From Pleurodeles waltl (taxonomy: Eukaryota > Chordata > Amphibia > Caudata > Salamandridae), in assembly GCF_031143425.1 (NCBI RefSeq), contig NW_027149998.1:62001-126000 (forward strand): a stretch of DNA of 64,000 nt. The letters run 5' to 3'. Below, one piece after another: positions 21,931 through 33,132 of the stretch. The translations under genes and the position numbers were made by a program. The notes beneath the pieces were generated by a model that saw only the letters and a program-made list of their open reading frames with translations, was not told the origin of the DNA and did no database searches. Each line of letters starts with the position of its first letter. The stretch's first letter is position 1.

Positions 21931-22137
21931 CGCCATCGGGTTCGGATGTGTTCTTTTTCGATCTGCGTTTCGGTTCGGAAAGATAGTTAGAATCTTGGAA
22001 AATTTGACGGTATTGTTTGCGTTCGGTATCTGGTTACTTACAACAGATCGACACAGAATTTTGAAGCGCTCTGTTGGCCCTTCGGGGTTTTCGATCCCCC
22101 GTCGGGGCCTGGTCGGCCCAACCACGTGTCTCCAAGG

Positions 22138-24135
22138 TTAATGGAACGGACCCCATTCCGCTTCTGCCCCAAATATCACAACAAGTATCCTTATACAGAT
22201 CAGCATCTGGTCTGTAACTTGTGTTTGTCTCCAGAACACAAAGATGATACTTGTGAAGCCTGTCCAGCGTTTCGGTCGAGGAAGACATTGAGACCGAAGA
22301 GCAAGAAGACTACAGATGGCATCGGCGCAGACAGGACAAAAACACATGGAGGAAGAAGAAACCTTCTCCATCGAGGACTCTGACGAGGTCGATCCCGAAC
22401 AGACGCCGAAAACCGTGAGTAAGACGTCGACACACAACTCACGGAAAGACCACTAAAGCCCAGGGGACGCCACCGCCAGCAGGCCATGGCTTAACCCGAA
22501 AAATAGGTGACCGATCATCGGCACCGAAAAAGGGCACGCATGTGTCGAAGACATCAGACTCCGGTCGAGATACCGGCACAAGCAGACTCGACCCCGAGAC
22601 AGCGGGTCAGAGCAAGTTCGGCACCGTGAGGGCGGCACCGAAACGAGTCGGCACGAGAGACCGGAACGCCGAAAATTAAAAGTGTTGTCGGAGCCGAAAA
22701 AGACTGCCGAAAGTTTCCATTCCGAAACATCCGGCCTCGGAACCAAAAACAAGTTCCTACACAGAGGAACAGGGACTGTCCTCACAAATGCAAGGACATA
22801 GGTTCGGACAAGAACTAGAGTCAATGGAGCCAGACTACACTCAGAGAAGGCTCCACATCCAAAAGGACACAGGGAAGATAAGTACTCTTCCCCCAATTAG
22901 GATGAAAAGAAGACTTGCCTTTCAAGAAAGACAAGCAGCCACAGGCAATGGTGGCAAGACAAGTAACACCGTCACCATCTCCACCACGCTCAACGCACAC
23001 ATCACCGGTAGCCACTCCACCACTGATGCAGTCCCCAACTCATACTGGAATGAGTCGGGGGGGATCCCGATGCATGGGATCTTTATGATGCGCCAGTATC
23101 AGATAACAGCCCAGACTGTTATCCAGCGAGACCGTCGCCACCTGAGGACAGTACAGCCTAGACACAGGTGGTGTCAAGAGCAGCGGCGTTTCATAATGTC
23201 ACCCTGCATGCAGAGCCTATTGAGGATGACTTTTTATTTAACACACTATCCTCCACACATAGCCAATACCAAAGTCTCCCTATGCTACCTGGAATGCTAA
23301 AACACTCCAAACAGGTGTTTCAGGAGCATGTGAAGGGCAGGTCATAACTCCAAGGGTGGAGAAGAAATACAAGCCACTGCCAACAGACCCTGTATATATC
23401 ACGCAGCAATTAACACCAGACTCTGTGGTAGTAGGGAAAGCTCGCAAGAGAGCAAACTCACACACCTCGGGAGACGCACCACCTCCAGACAAGGAGAGTC
23501 GCAAGTTCGACGCTGCGGGGAAAAGAGTTGCAGCACAAGCGGCCAACCAATGGCGCATTGCCAACTCACAGGCATTGCCGGCGAGATATGATAGGGCTCA
23601 TTGGGACGAAATGCAACATTTCATTGAACACTTACCCAAAGAGTTCCAAAAAAGGGCACAACAGGTGGTGGAGGAAGGACAGAGTATCTCGAACAATCAG
23701 ATACGCTCTGCAATGGATGCAGCAGATACAGCTGCTAGGACAGTAAATACAGCAGTGACCATAAGGAGACACGCATGGCTGCGTACATCAGGATTCAAGC
23801 CGGAAATACAACAATCCGTGCTGAATATGCCATTTAATGGACAGCAGTTGTTTGGGCCGGAGGTGGACACTGCTATCGAAAAACTTAAAAAGGACACTGC
23901 TACGGCCAAAGCCATGGGCGCACTCTACTCCCCACAGAGCAGAGGCACATTTCGTAAAACACAGTTTTGAGGGGGGTTTCGAGGACAAAGCACAGAACCC
24001 TCAACCTCACAAACAAGGCCCACTTATCAGAGCCAATATCAGCGGGGAAGTTTTCGGGGACAATATAGAGGGGGCCAATTCCAAAAGAGTAGAGGGAAGT
24101 TCCAAAGTCCCAAAACTCCTCAAAGCAAGCAGTGA
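22138..24135 (+). pseudogene. DIRS ORF1 (Gag-like), frameshifted
   Basis: It starts MERTPFRFCPKYHNKYP and has a CX2CX4HX4CX2C cluster (C-N-L-C...H...C-E-A-C) typical of the N-terminus of vertebrate DIRS ORF1. The best-kept block, 23356-23970, includes the alpha-helical region with RYDRAHWDEMQHF and LNMPFNGQQLFG. An RG/Q-rich tail follows in another frame. The protein would bind element RNA. Several frame changes between 22380 and 24135 prevent a single product. Confidence 0.75.
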
Positions 24136-24149
24136 CTTCGACGTCCCAA

Positions 24150-25980
24150 ATCCCCAACACATAACACCTGTGGGGGGGAGACTAACCAAGTTCTACAAAC
24201 ATTGGGAGGAAATAACCGACACTTGGGTCCTAGCAATTATCCAGCATGGTTATTGCATAGAATTTCTCAAATTCCCTCCAAATGTCCCACCGAAAACACA
24301 CTATGTCAAAACAACACATGGATCTTCTAGAACTAGAAATCCAAGCGTTGTTACAAAAAGATGCAATAGAACTGGTACCAATTCATCAGAGAGGAACAGG
24401 AGTTTACTCGCTGTACTTTCTCATACCCAAAAAGGACAAAACTCTAAGACCTATATTAGATCTCAGAACATTAAATACCTACATCAGATCACTTTCACAT
24501 GGTGACATTACAGGACGTAATCCCATTGCTCAAACAACAAGACTACATGACAACACTAGACCTAAAGGATGCATACTTCCATATACCGATACATCCTTCA
24601 CACAGAAAGTACTTAAGGTTTGTATTCCAAGGGGTACATTACCAATTCAAGGTGTTGCCATTCGGAATAACTGCGCCAAGAGTTTTTACAAAATGCCTGG
24701 CAGTAGTGGCTGCACATATCAGGAGGCAGCAAATACATGTGTTCCCGTACCTAGACGATTGGTTAATCAAAACCAACACGCAAGAACGGTGTTCACAACA
24801 CACAAAGTATGTCATAGAAACCCTCCACAAACTAGGTTTCTCACTCAACTACACAGTCACACCTTCAGCCGTGTCAAACACAGCAATACTTAGGAGCGAC
24901 AATCAACACAACAAAGGGGATTGCCACTCCAAGTCCACAAAGGGTACAGGCATTTCACAATGTAATACAGGCCATGTATCCAAAACAGAAGATACAAGTC
25001 AAGATGGTGATGAAACTACTAGGCATGATGTCCTCATGCATAGCCATTGTCCCAAACGCAAGGTTGCACATGCGGCCCTTACAACCGTGCCTAGCATCAC
25101 AATGGTCACAGGCACAGGGTCAACTTCTAGATCTAGTGTTGATAAACCGCCAAACCTACACCTCGCTTCAACGGTGGAACAATTTAAATTTAAACCAAGG
25201 GCGGCCTTTCCAAGACCCAGTGCCTCAATACATAATAACGACAGATGACTCCATGATAGGGTGGGGAGCACACCTCAATCAACACAGCATCCAAGGACAA
25301 TGGGACTCTCGGCAAAAACAGTTTCACATAAATCACTTAGAACTATTGGCAGTATTTCTAGCGTTAAAAGCATTTCAACCAATAATAAGCTACAAACACA
25401 TTCTTGTCAAAACAGACAACATGACAACAATGTATTACCTAAACAAACAGGGAGGAACACACTCAACACAGTTGTGTCTCCTGACACAGAAAATATGGCA
25501 TTGGGCGATTCACAACCACATTCGCCTAATAGCACAGTTCATTCCAGGGATTCAGAATCAATTAGCAGACAATCTCTCTCGGGATCACCAACAAAACCAC
25601 GAATGGGAGATTCACCCCCAAGTACTACACATTTACTTCCACAATTGGGGAACACCACAAATAGACCTGTTTGCAACAAAAGAAAATACAAAATGCCGAA
25701 ACTTCGCATCCAGGTACCCACAAGATCAGTCTCTGGGCAATGCGTTATGGATGAATTGGTCCGGGATATTTGCATACGCTTTTCCCCCTCTCCTTCCATA
25801 TCTAGTAAACAAGTTGAGTCAAAACAAACTCAAACTCTTACTCATAGCACCAACTTGGGCAAGACAACCTTGGTACACAACACTACTAGACCTCTCAGTA
25901 GTGCCTCATATCAAACTACCAAACAGACCAGATCTGTTAACTCAACACAATCAACAGATCAGACACCCCAATCCAGCATC
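24150..25980 (+). pseudogene. DIRS reverse transcriptase and RNase H, frameshifted
   Basis: The RT begins with VGGRLTKFYKHWEEIT and continues with RPILDLRTLNTYI, then in another frame MTTLDLKDAYFHIPIHPSHR, LPFGITAPRVFTK and YLDD (codons at 24748-24759). RNase H follows in a third frame with TTDDSMIGWGAHL and NHLELLAVFLALKAF, then VKTDNMTTMYYLN. This is the DIRS-type RT/RH pair and differs clearly from the Ty3-type RT of the Gmr1-like copies. At least three frame changes inactivate it. The tail overlaps the recombinase region in another frame, as is usual for DIRS. Confidence 0.82.
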
Positions 25981-25983
25981 GCT

Positions 25984-28900
25984 GAATCTAGCAATTTGGC
26001 TCCTGAAGTCTTAGAGTTCGGACACTTAGACCTTACACAGGAATGTATGGAAGTCATAAAACAAGCTAGAAAACCAACCACTAGACATTGCTATGCAAAT
26101 AAGTGGAAAAGGTTTGTTTATTATTGCCATAATAATCAAATTCAACCTTTACACGCATCTGCTAAAGATATCGTAAGCTACTTGCTACATTTGCAAAAGT
26201 CAAAACTAGCTTTTTCATCCATTAAGATACATCTTACAGCAATTTCAGCTTACCTGCAAATTACCCACTCAACTTCGCTGTTTAGGATACCAGTCATAAA
26301 AGCCTTTATGTTAGGCCTAAAAAGAATTATACCACCAAGAACACCACCAGTTCCTTCATGGAACCTCAACATTGTCTTAACACGACTCATGGGGCCACCT
26401 TTTGAGCCCATGCACTCATGTGAAATGCAATATTTAACATGGAATGTTGCATTTCTAATTGCCATCACATCTCTAAGAAGAGTCAGTGAAATCCAAGCAT
26501 TTACCATACAAGAACCATTTATTCAAATACACAAGCATAAAGTAGTTCTACGGACAAATCCAAATTTTTTACCAAAAGTCATATCACCGTTCCACTTTAA
26601 TCAAACAGTAGAACTACCAGTTGTAGGAAGTTGGCTCTGTATGTGCTATTTCAAAGTAAGGAATAGCATGCACAGAGTCCAAGGGTTCCCCTTAGAGGTA
26701 AAATAGTGGTAAAAAGAGATAATACTAATGCTCTATTTTGTGGTAGTGTGGTCGAGCAGTAGGCTTATCCAAGGAGTAGTGTTAAGCATTTGTTGTACAT
26801 ACACATAGACAATAAATGAGGTACACACACTCAGAGACAAATCCAGCCAATAGGTTTTTGTATAGAAAAATATCTTTTCTTAGTTTATTTTAAGAACCAC
26901 AGGTTCAAATTTTACATGTAATATCTCATTCGAAAGGTATTGCAGGTAAGTACTTTAGGAACTTCAAATCATCAAAATTGCATGTATACTTTTCAAGTTA
27001 TTCACAAATAGCTGTTTTAAAAGTGGACACTTAGTGCAATTTTCACAGTTCCTGGGGGAGGTAAGTATTTGTTAGGTTAACCAGGTAAGTAAGACACTTA
27101 CAGGGCTTAGTTCTTGGTCCAAGGTAGCCCACCGTTGGGGGTTCAGAGCAACCCCAAAGTCACCACACCATCAGCTCAGGGCCGGTCAGGTGCAGAGTTC
27201 AAAGTGGTGCCCAAAACGCATAGGCTAGAATGGAGAGAAGGGGGTGCCCCGGTTCCGGTCTGCTTGCAGGTAAGTACCCGTGTCTTCGGAGGGCAGACCA
27301 GGGGGGTTTTGTAGGGCACCGGGGGGGACACAAGTCCACACAGAAATTTCACCCTCAGCGGCGCGGGGGCGGCCGGGTGCAGTGTAGAAACAAGCGTCGG
27401 GTTCGCAATGTTAGTCTATGAGAGATCTCGGGATCTCTTCAGCGCGGCAGGCAGGCAAGGGGGGGATTCCTCGGGGAAACCTCCACTTGGGCAAGGGAGA
27501 GGGACTCCTGGGGGTCACTTCTCCAGTGAAAGTCCGGTCCTTCAGGTCCTGGGGGCTGCGGGTGCAGGGTCTCTCCCAGGCGTCGGGACTTTAGGTTCAA
27601 AGAGTCGCGGTCAGGGGAAGCCTCGGGATTCCCTCTGCAGGCGGCGCTGTGGGGGCTCAGGGGGGACAGGTTTTGGTACTCACAGTATCAGAGTAGTCCT
27701 GGGGTCCCGCCTGAGGTGTCGGATCTCCACCAGCCGAGTCGGGGTCGCCGGGTGCAGTGTTGCAAGTCTCACGCTTCTTGCGGGGAGCTTACAGGGTTCT
27801 TTAAAGCTGCTGGAAACAGAGTCGCAGCCTTTCTTGGAGCAGGTCCGCTGTCCTCGGGAGTTTCTTGTCTTTTCGAAGCAGGGGCAGTCCTCAGAGGATG
27901 TCGAGGTCGCTGGTCCCTTTGGAAGGCGTCGCTGGAGCAGGATCTTTGGAAGGCAGGAGACAGGCCGGTGAGTTTCTGGAGCCAAGGCAGTTGTCGTCTT
28001 CTGGTCTTCCGCTGCAGGGGTTTTCAGCTGGGCAGTCCTTCTTCTTGTAGTTGCAGGAATCTAATTTTCTAGGGTTCAGGGTAGCCCTTAAATACTAAAT
28101 TTAAGGGCGTGTTTAGGTCTGGGGGGTTAGTAGCCAATGGCTACTAGCCCTGAGGGTGGGTACACCCTCTTTGTGCCTCCTCCCAAGGGGAGGGGGTCAC
28201 AATCCTAACCCTATTGGGGGAATCCTCCATCTGCAAGATGGAGGATTTCTAAAAGTTAGTCACTTCAGCTCAGGACACCTTAGGGGCTGTCCTGAGTGGC
28301 CAGTGACTCCTCCTTGTTTTTCTCATTATTTTCTCCGGCCTTGCCGCCAAAAGTGGGGCCTGGCCGGAGGGGGCGGGCAACTCCACTAGCTGGAGTGTCC
28401 TGCTGGGTTGGCACAAAGGAGGTGAGCCTTTGAGGCTCACCGCCAGGTGTGACAATTCCTGCCGGGGGGAGGTGTTAGCATCTCCACCCAGTGCAGGCTT
28501 TGTTACTGGCCTCAGAGTGACAAAGGCACTCTCCCCATGGGGCCAGCAACATGTCTCGGTTTGTGGCAGGCTGCTAAAACTAGTCAGCCTACACAGATAG
28601 TCGGTTAAGTTTCAGGGGGCACCTCTAAGGTGCCCTCTGGGGTGTATTTTACAATAAAATGTACACTGGCATCAGTGTGCATTTATTGTGCTGAGAAGTT
28701 TGATACCAAACTTCCCAGTTTTCAGTGTAGCCATTATGGTGCTGTGGAGTTCGTGTTTGACAGACTCCCAGACCATATACTCTTATGGCTACCCTGCACT
28801 TACAATGTCTAAGGTTTTGTTTAGACACTGTAGGGGTACCATGCTCATGCACTGGTACCCTCACCTATGGTATAGTGCACCCTGCCTTAGGGCTGTAAGG

Positions 28901-29688
28901 CCTGCTAGAGGGGTGTCTTACCTATACTGCATAGGCAGTGAGAGGCTGGCATGGCACCCTGAGGGGAGTGCCATGTCGACTTACTCGTTTTGTCCTCACT
29001 AGCACACACAAGCTGGCAAGCAGTGTGTCTGTGCTGAGTGAGAGGTCTCCAGGGTGGCATAAGACATGCTGCAGCCCTTAGAGACCTTCCTTGGCATCAG
29101 GGCCCTTGGTACTAGAAGTACCAGTTACAAGGGACTTATCTGAATGCCAGGGTGTGCCAATTGTGGATACAATGGTACATTTTAGGTGAAGGAACACTGG
29201 TGCTGGGGCCTGGTTAGCAGGGTCCCAGCACACTTCTCAGTCAAGTCAGCATCAGTATCAGGCAAAAAGTGGGGGGTAACTGCAACAGGGAGCCATTTCT
29301 TTACACCAGTGTTCTTCCCACAGCCAGATTCTGTAGCTGAGAGCACTACATGCATTAGACATCAAAAGAGCGTTAATGTACTACATTGACAGAACAAAAC
29401 AAATTCGGAAAACAAAACAATTATTTGTTGCTTTCCAAAAACCTCATACAGGAAATCCAATTTCCAAACAAGGCATTGCTAGATGGATAGTTAAGTGCAT
29501 TCAAACCTGTTATCGCAAATCAAAAAGAGACCTGCCTATTACACCGAGGGCACACAACTAGAAAGAAAGGTGCTACCATGGCCTTTCTAGGAAACATTCC
29601 AATGACTGAAATATGTAAGGCAGCCACATGGTCTACGCCTCATACGTTTACCAAGCACTTCTGCGTGGATGTGTTAACAGCACAATAA
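25984..29688 (+). pseudogene. DIRS tyrosine recombinase, split by a solo LTR
   Basis: The N-terminal part ends at 26621. It has the core-binding domain (ARKPTTRHCYANKWKRF) and the first catalytic arginine in LRRVSEIQ (26479-26481). The C-terminal part resumes at 29311 and contains a YYIDRTKQIRKTKQLFV block. It then has H-x-x-R at 29551-29562 (HTTR) and a terminal AATWSTPHTFTKHFCVD helix, with a stop at 29686. The nucleophile should be a tyrosine in this last helix; the codon at 29659-29661 is TTC (Phe), so it may be lost. Two frame changes occur after the insertion site. The enzyme would join the circular intermediate to its target. Inactive. Confidence 0.8.
26622..29305 (-). repeat. Solo Gmr1-like LTR with TSD CCAGT inside DIRS
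   Basis: A 2684-bp LTR, TG...CA, flanked by CCAGT at 26617-26621 and 29306-29310. It interrupts the tyrosine recombinase gene of the DIRS element, so it is the later insertion. Confidence 0.95.
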
Positions 29689-29771
29689 GCCACAGTAGGA
29701 CAAGCAGTACTACGAACTTTGTTTCAAACAACTTCAACTCCTACAGGCTGAACCACCGCTTTTGGGGAGAT

Positions 29772-29895
29772 AACTGCTTACTAGTCTATGCAAAGCATGT
29801 GTATCTGCAGCTACACATGCCATTGAACGGAAAATGTCACTTACCCAGTGTACATCTGTTAGTGGCATGAGACGCTGCAGATTCACATGCGCCCA
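29772..29895 (+). other. DIRS internal complementary region
   Basis: The first part is the reverse complement of the left end of the element (AAGCATGTGTATCTGCAG...CATTGAAC). The next part is the reverse complement of the right end (GGAAAATGTCACTTACCCAG...). The two are joined without a gap at 29829. This is the arrangement proposed to template the circle junction of DIRS elements, and it fixes both element ends to the base. Confidence 0.8.
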
Positions 29896-30046
29896 CCCGC
29901 CTCCCCGGGAGCCTGTAGCAATTTCGAAGTTGATCTTGAATATTTGTAAATATATCACTTTAAACTATATTATGTACATACATGTTTACTCCATTGCATG
30001 GGCACTATTACTATAATACACAACTCCTACCTCACCCTCTGCGGGG

Positions 30047-30252
30047 AAAACAATCTAAGATGGAGTCGACGCCCATGCGCAATGGAGCCAAAAGGGGAGG
30101 AGTCCCTCGATCTCGTGACTTGAAAGACTTCTTCGAAGAAAAACAACTTGTAACACTCCGAGCCCAACACTAAATGGCGGGATGTGCAAAGCATGTGAAT
30201 CTGCAGCGTCTCATGCCACGAACAGATGTACACTGGGTAAGTGACATTTTCC
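30047..30252 (+). repeat. DIRS right inverted terminal repeat
   Basis: It carries GAAAACAATCTAAGATGG near its start and ends GGGTAAGTGACATTTTCC. It matches the reverse complement of the left repeat. Its last 60 or so bases also pair with the second half of the internal complementary region. Confidence 0.8.
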
Positions 30253-30272
30253 ATAGATAGATAGATAGATAA
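30253..30272. repeat. ATAG microsatellite
   Basis: About four and a half ATAG units lie immediately outside the DIRS right end. The bases from here to 30415 are host intron sequence with no gene. Confidence 0.75.
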
Positions 30273-30415
30273 TGTCCATATTTGAAAAAAATCCGTGTAG
30301 AAAGTTTCAACAAGATTATGGGAATTATTAAAATAAGCAAGCACCGACATTGCAAGTAGGTTCGACCTTGGTCATCAGCTTTTGGTTTGTCGATGAGTGT
30401 CTTGTTTTGACAAGG

Positions 30416-33103
30416 TGTAGGAAGTTGGCTCTGTATGTGCTATTTCAAAGTAAGGAATAGCATGCACAGAGTCCAAGGGTTCCCCTTAGAGGTAAAATAG
30501 TGGTAAAAATAGATAATACTAATGCTCTATTTTGTGGTAGTGTGGTCGAGCAGTAGGCTTATCCAAGGAGTAGTGTTAAGCATTTGTTGTACATACACAT
30601 AGACAATAAATGAGGTACACACACTCAGAGACAAATCCAGCCAATAGGTTTTTATATAGAAAAATATCTTTTCTTAGTTTATTTTAAGAACCACAGGTTC
30701 AAATTTAACATGTAATATCTTGTTCGAAAGGTATTGCAGGTAAGTACTTTAGGAACTTCAAATCATCAAAATTGCATGTATACTTTTCAAGTTATTGTCA
30801 AATAGCTGTTTCAAAAGTGGACACTTAGTGCAATTTTCACAGTTCCTGGGGGAGGTAAGTTTTTGTTAGTTTTACCAGGTAAGTAGGACACTTACAGGGT
30901 TCAGTTCTTGGTCCAAGGTAGCCCACCGTTGGGGGTTCAGAGCAACCCCAAAGTCACCACACCAGCAGCTCAGGGCCGGTCAGGTGCAGAGTTCAAAGTG
31001 GTGCCCAAAACACATAGGCTAGAATGGAGAGAAGGGGGTGCCCCGGTTCCGGTCTGCTTGCAGGTAAGTACCCGCGTCTTCGGAGGGCAGACCAGGGGGG
31101 TTTTGTAGGGCACCGGGGGGGACACAAGTCCACACAGAAATTTCACCCTCAGCAGCGCGGGGGCGGCCGGGTGCAGTGTAGAAACAAGCGTCGGGTTTGT
31201 AATGGAAGTCAATGGGAGATCTAGGGATCTCTTCAGCGCTGCAGGCAGGCAAGGGGGGGGGTTCCTCGGGGAAACCTCCACTTGGGCAAGGGAGAGGGAC
31301 TCCTGGGGGTCACTCCTCCAGTGAAAGTCCGGTCCTTCAGGTCCTGGGGGCTGCGGGTGCAGGGTCTCTCCCAGGTGTCGGGACTTAGGATTCAAAGAGT
31401 CGCGGTCAGGGGAAGCCTCGGGATTCCCTCTGCAGGCGGCGCTGTGGGGGCTCAGGGGGGACAGGTTTTTGTACTCACAGTCTTAGAGTAGTCCTGGGGT
31501 CCCTCCTGAGGTGTTGGATCGCCACCAGCCGAGTCGGGGTCGCCGGGTGCAGTGTTGCAAGTCTCACGCCTTTTGCGGGGAGCTTGCAGGGTTCTTTAAA
31601 GCTGCTGGAAACAAAGTTGCAGCCTTTCTTGGAGCAGGTCCGCTGTCCTCGGGAGTTTCTTGTCTTTTCGAAGCAGGGGCAGTCCTCAGAGGATGTCGAG
31701 GTCGCTGGTCCCTTTGGAAGGCGTCGCTGGAGCAGGATCTTTGGAAGGCAGGAGACAGGCCGGTGAGTTTCTGGAGCCAAGGCAGTTGTCGTCTTCTGGT
31801 CTTCCTCTGCAGGGGTTTTCAGCTAGGCAGTCCTTCTTCTTGTAGTTGCAGGAATCTAATTTTCTAGGGTTCAGGGTAGCCCTTAAATACTAAATTTAAG
31901 GGCGTGTTTAGGTCTGGGGGGTTAGTAGCCAATGGCTACTAGCCCTGAGGGTGGGTACACCCTCTTTGTGCCTCCTCCCAAGGGGAGGGGGTCACAATCC
32001 TAACCCTATTGGGGGAATCCTCCATCTGCAAGATGGAGGATTTCTAAAAGTTAGAGTCACCTCAGCTCAGGACACCTTAGGGGCTGTCCTGACTGGCCAG
32101 TGACTCCTCCTTGTTATTCTCATTATTTTCTCCGGCCTTGCCGCCAAAAGTGGGGCCTGGCCGGAGGGGGCGGGCAACTCCACTAGCTGGAGTGTCCTGC
32201 TGGGTTGGCACAAAGGAGGTGAGCCTTTGAGGCTCACCGCCAGGTGTGACAATTCCTGCCTGGGAGAGGTGTTAGCATCTCCACCCAGTGCAGGCTTTGT
32301 TACTGGCCTCAGAGTGACAAAGGCACTCTCCCCATGGGGCCAGCAACATGTCTCGGTTTGTGGCAGGCTGCTAAAACTAGTCAGCCTACACAGATAGTCG
32401 GTTAAGTTTCAGGGGGCACCTCTAAGGTGCCCTCTGTGGTGTATTTTACAATAAAATGTACACTGGCATCAGTGTGCATTTATTGTGCTGAGAAGTTTGA
32501 TACCAAACTTCCCAGTTTTCAGTGTAGCCATTATGGTGCTGTGGAGTTCGTGTTTGACATACTCCCAGACCATATACTCTTATGGCTACCCTGCACTTAC
32601 AATGTCTAAGGTTTTATTTAGACACTGTAGGGGTACCATGCTCATGCACTGGTACCCTCACCTATGGTATAGTGCACCCTGCCTTAGGGCTGTAAGGCCT
32701 GCTAGAGGGGTGTCTTACCTATACTGCATAGGCAGTGAGAGGCTGGCATGGCACCCTGAGGGGAGTGCCATGTCGACTTACTCGTTTTGTCCTCACTAGC
32801 ACACACAAGCTGGCAAGCAGTGTGTCTGTGCAGAGTGAGAGGTCTCCAGGGTGGCATAAGACATGCTGCAGCCCTTAGAGACCTTCCTTGGCATCAGGGC
32901 CCTTGGTACTAGAAGTACCAGTTACAAGGGACTTATCTGGATGCCAGGGTCTGCCAATTGTGGATACAAAAGTACAGGTTAGGGAAAGAACACTGGTGCT
33001 GGGGCCTGGTTAGCAGGCCTCAGCACACTTTCAATTGTAAACATAGCATCAGCAAAGGCAAAAAGTCAGGGGGCAACCATGCCAAGGAGGCATTTCCTTA
33101 CAC
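30416..33103 (-). repeat. 3' LTR of copy 2 (2688 bp)
   Basis: On the plus strand it shows four 5' splice-site-like 9-mers at 30737-30745, 30852-30860 (GAGGTAAGT), 30876-30884 and 31061-31069, the reverse complement of the U1-like cluster described for copy 1. Confidence 0.95.
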
Positions 33104-33117
33104 AACCCCCCCCCAAA
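33104..33117 (-). promoter_or_regulatory. Polypurine tract of copy 2
   Basis: A run of eight G (minus strand) directly before the 3' LTR, as in copy 1. Confidence 0.72.
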
Positions 33118-33132
33118 CGAAAGAGGATGAGA

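Larger units (their letters stand above)
21747..30252 (+). mobile_element. DIRS-type tyrosine-recombinase retrotransposon, interrupted by a solo LTR
   Basis: An inverted terminal repeat at the left (21747-21930), ORF1, RT-RNase H, tyrosine recombinase, an internal complementary region (29772-29895) and the right terminal repeat (to 30252) lie in the order known for DIRS elements. Without the 2684-bp LTR and one duplication copy it would be about 5.8 kb. Frameshifts in every coding region show it is dead, but both ends are intact. As expected for recombinase-mediated insertion, no target duplication is evident. Confidence 0.9.

Noticed and set aside
22453..22896. 147-codon minus-strand frame within DIRS ORF1
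   Set aside because: It is opposite to a recognisable ORF1 and shows only biased composition.
28688..29002. Recurring 104-codon frame (and its 71-codon sense counterpart) in every LTR
   Set aside because: It lies antisense to the element, repeats only because the LTRs are near-identical, and resembles no protein family. I treat it as a chance frame.
21747..30252. Element as a Ty3-type LTR retrotransposon
   Set aside because: It has inverted rather than direct terminal repeats, a tyrosine recombinase and no DDE integrase, so DIRS fits.
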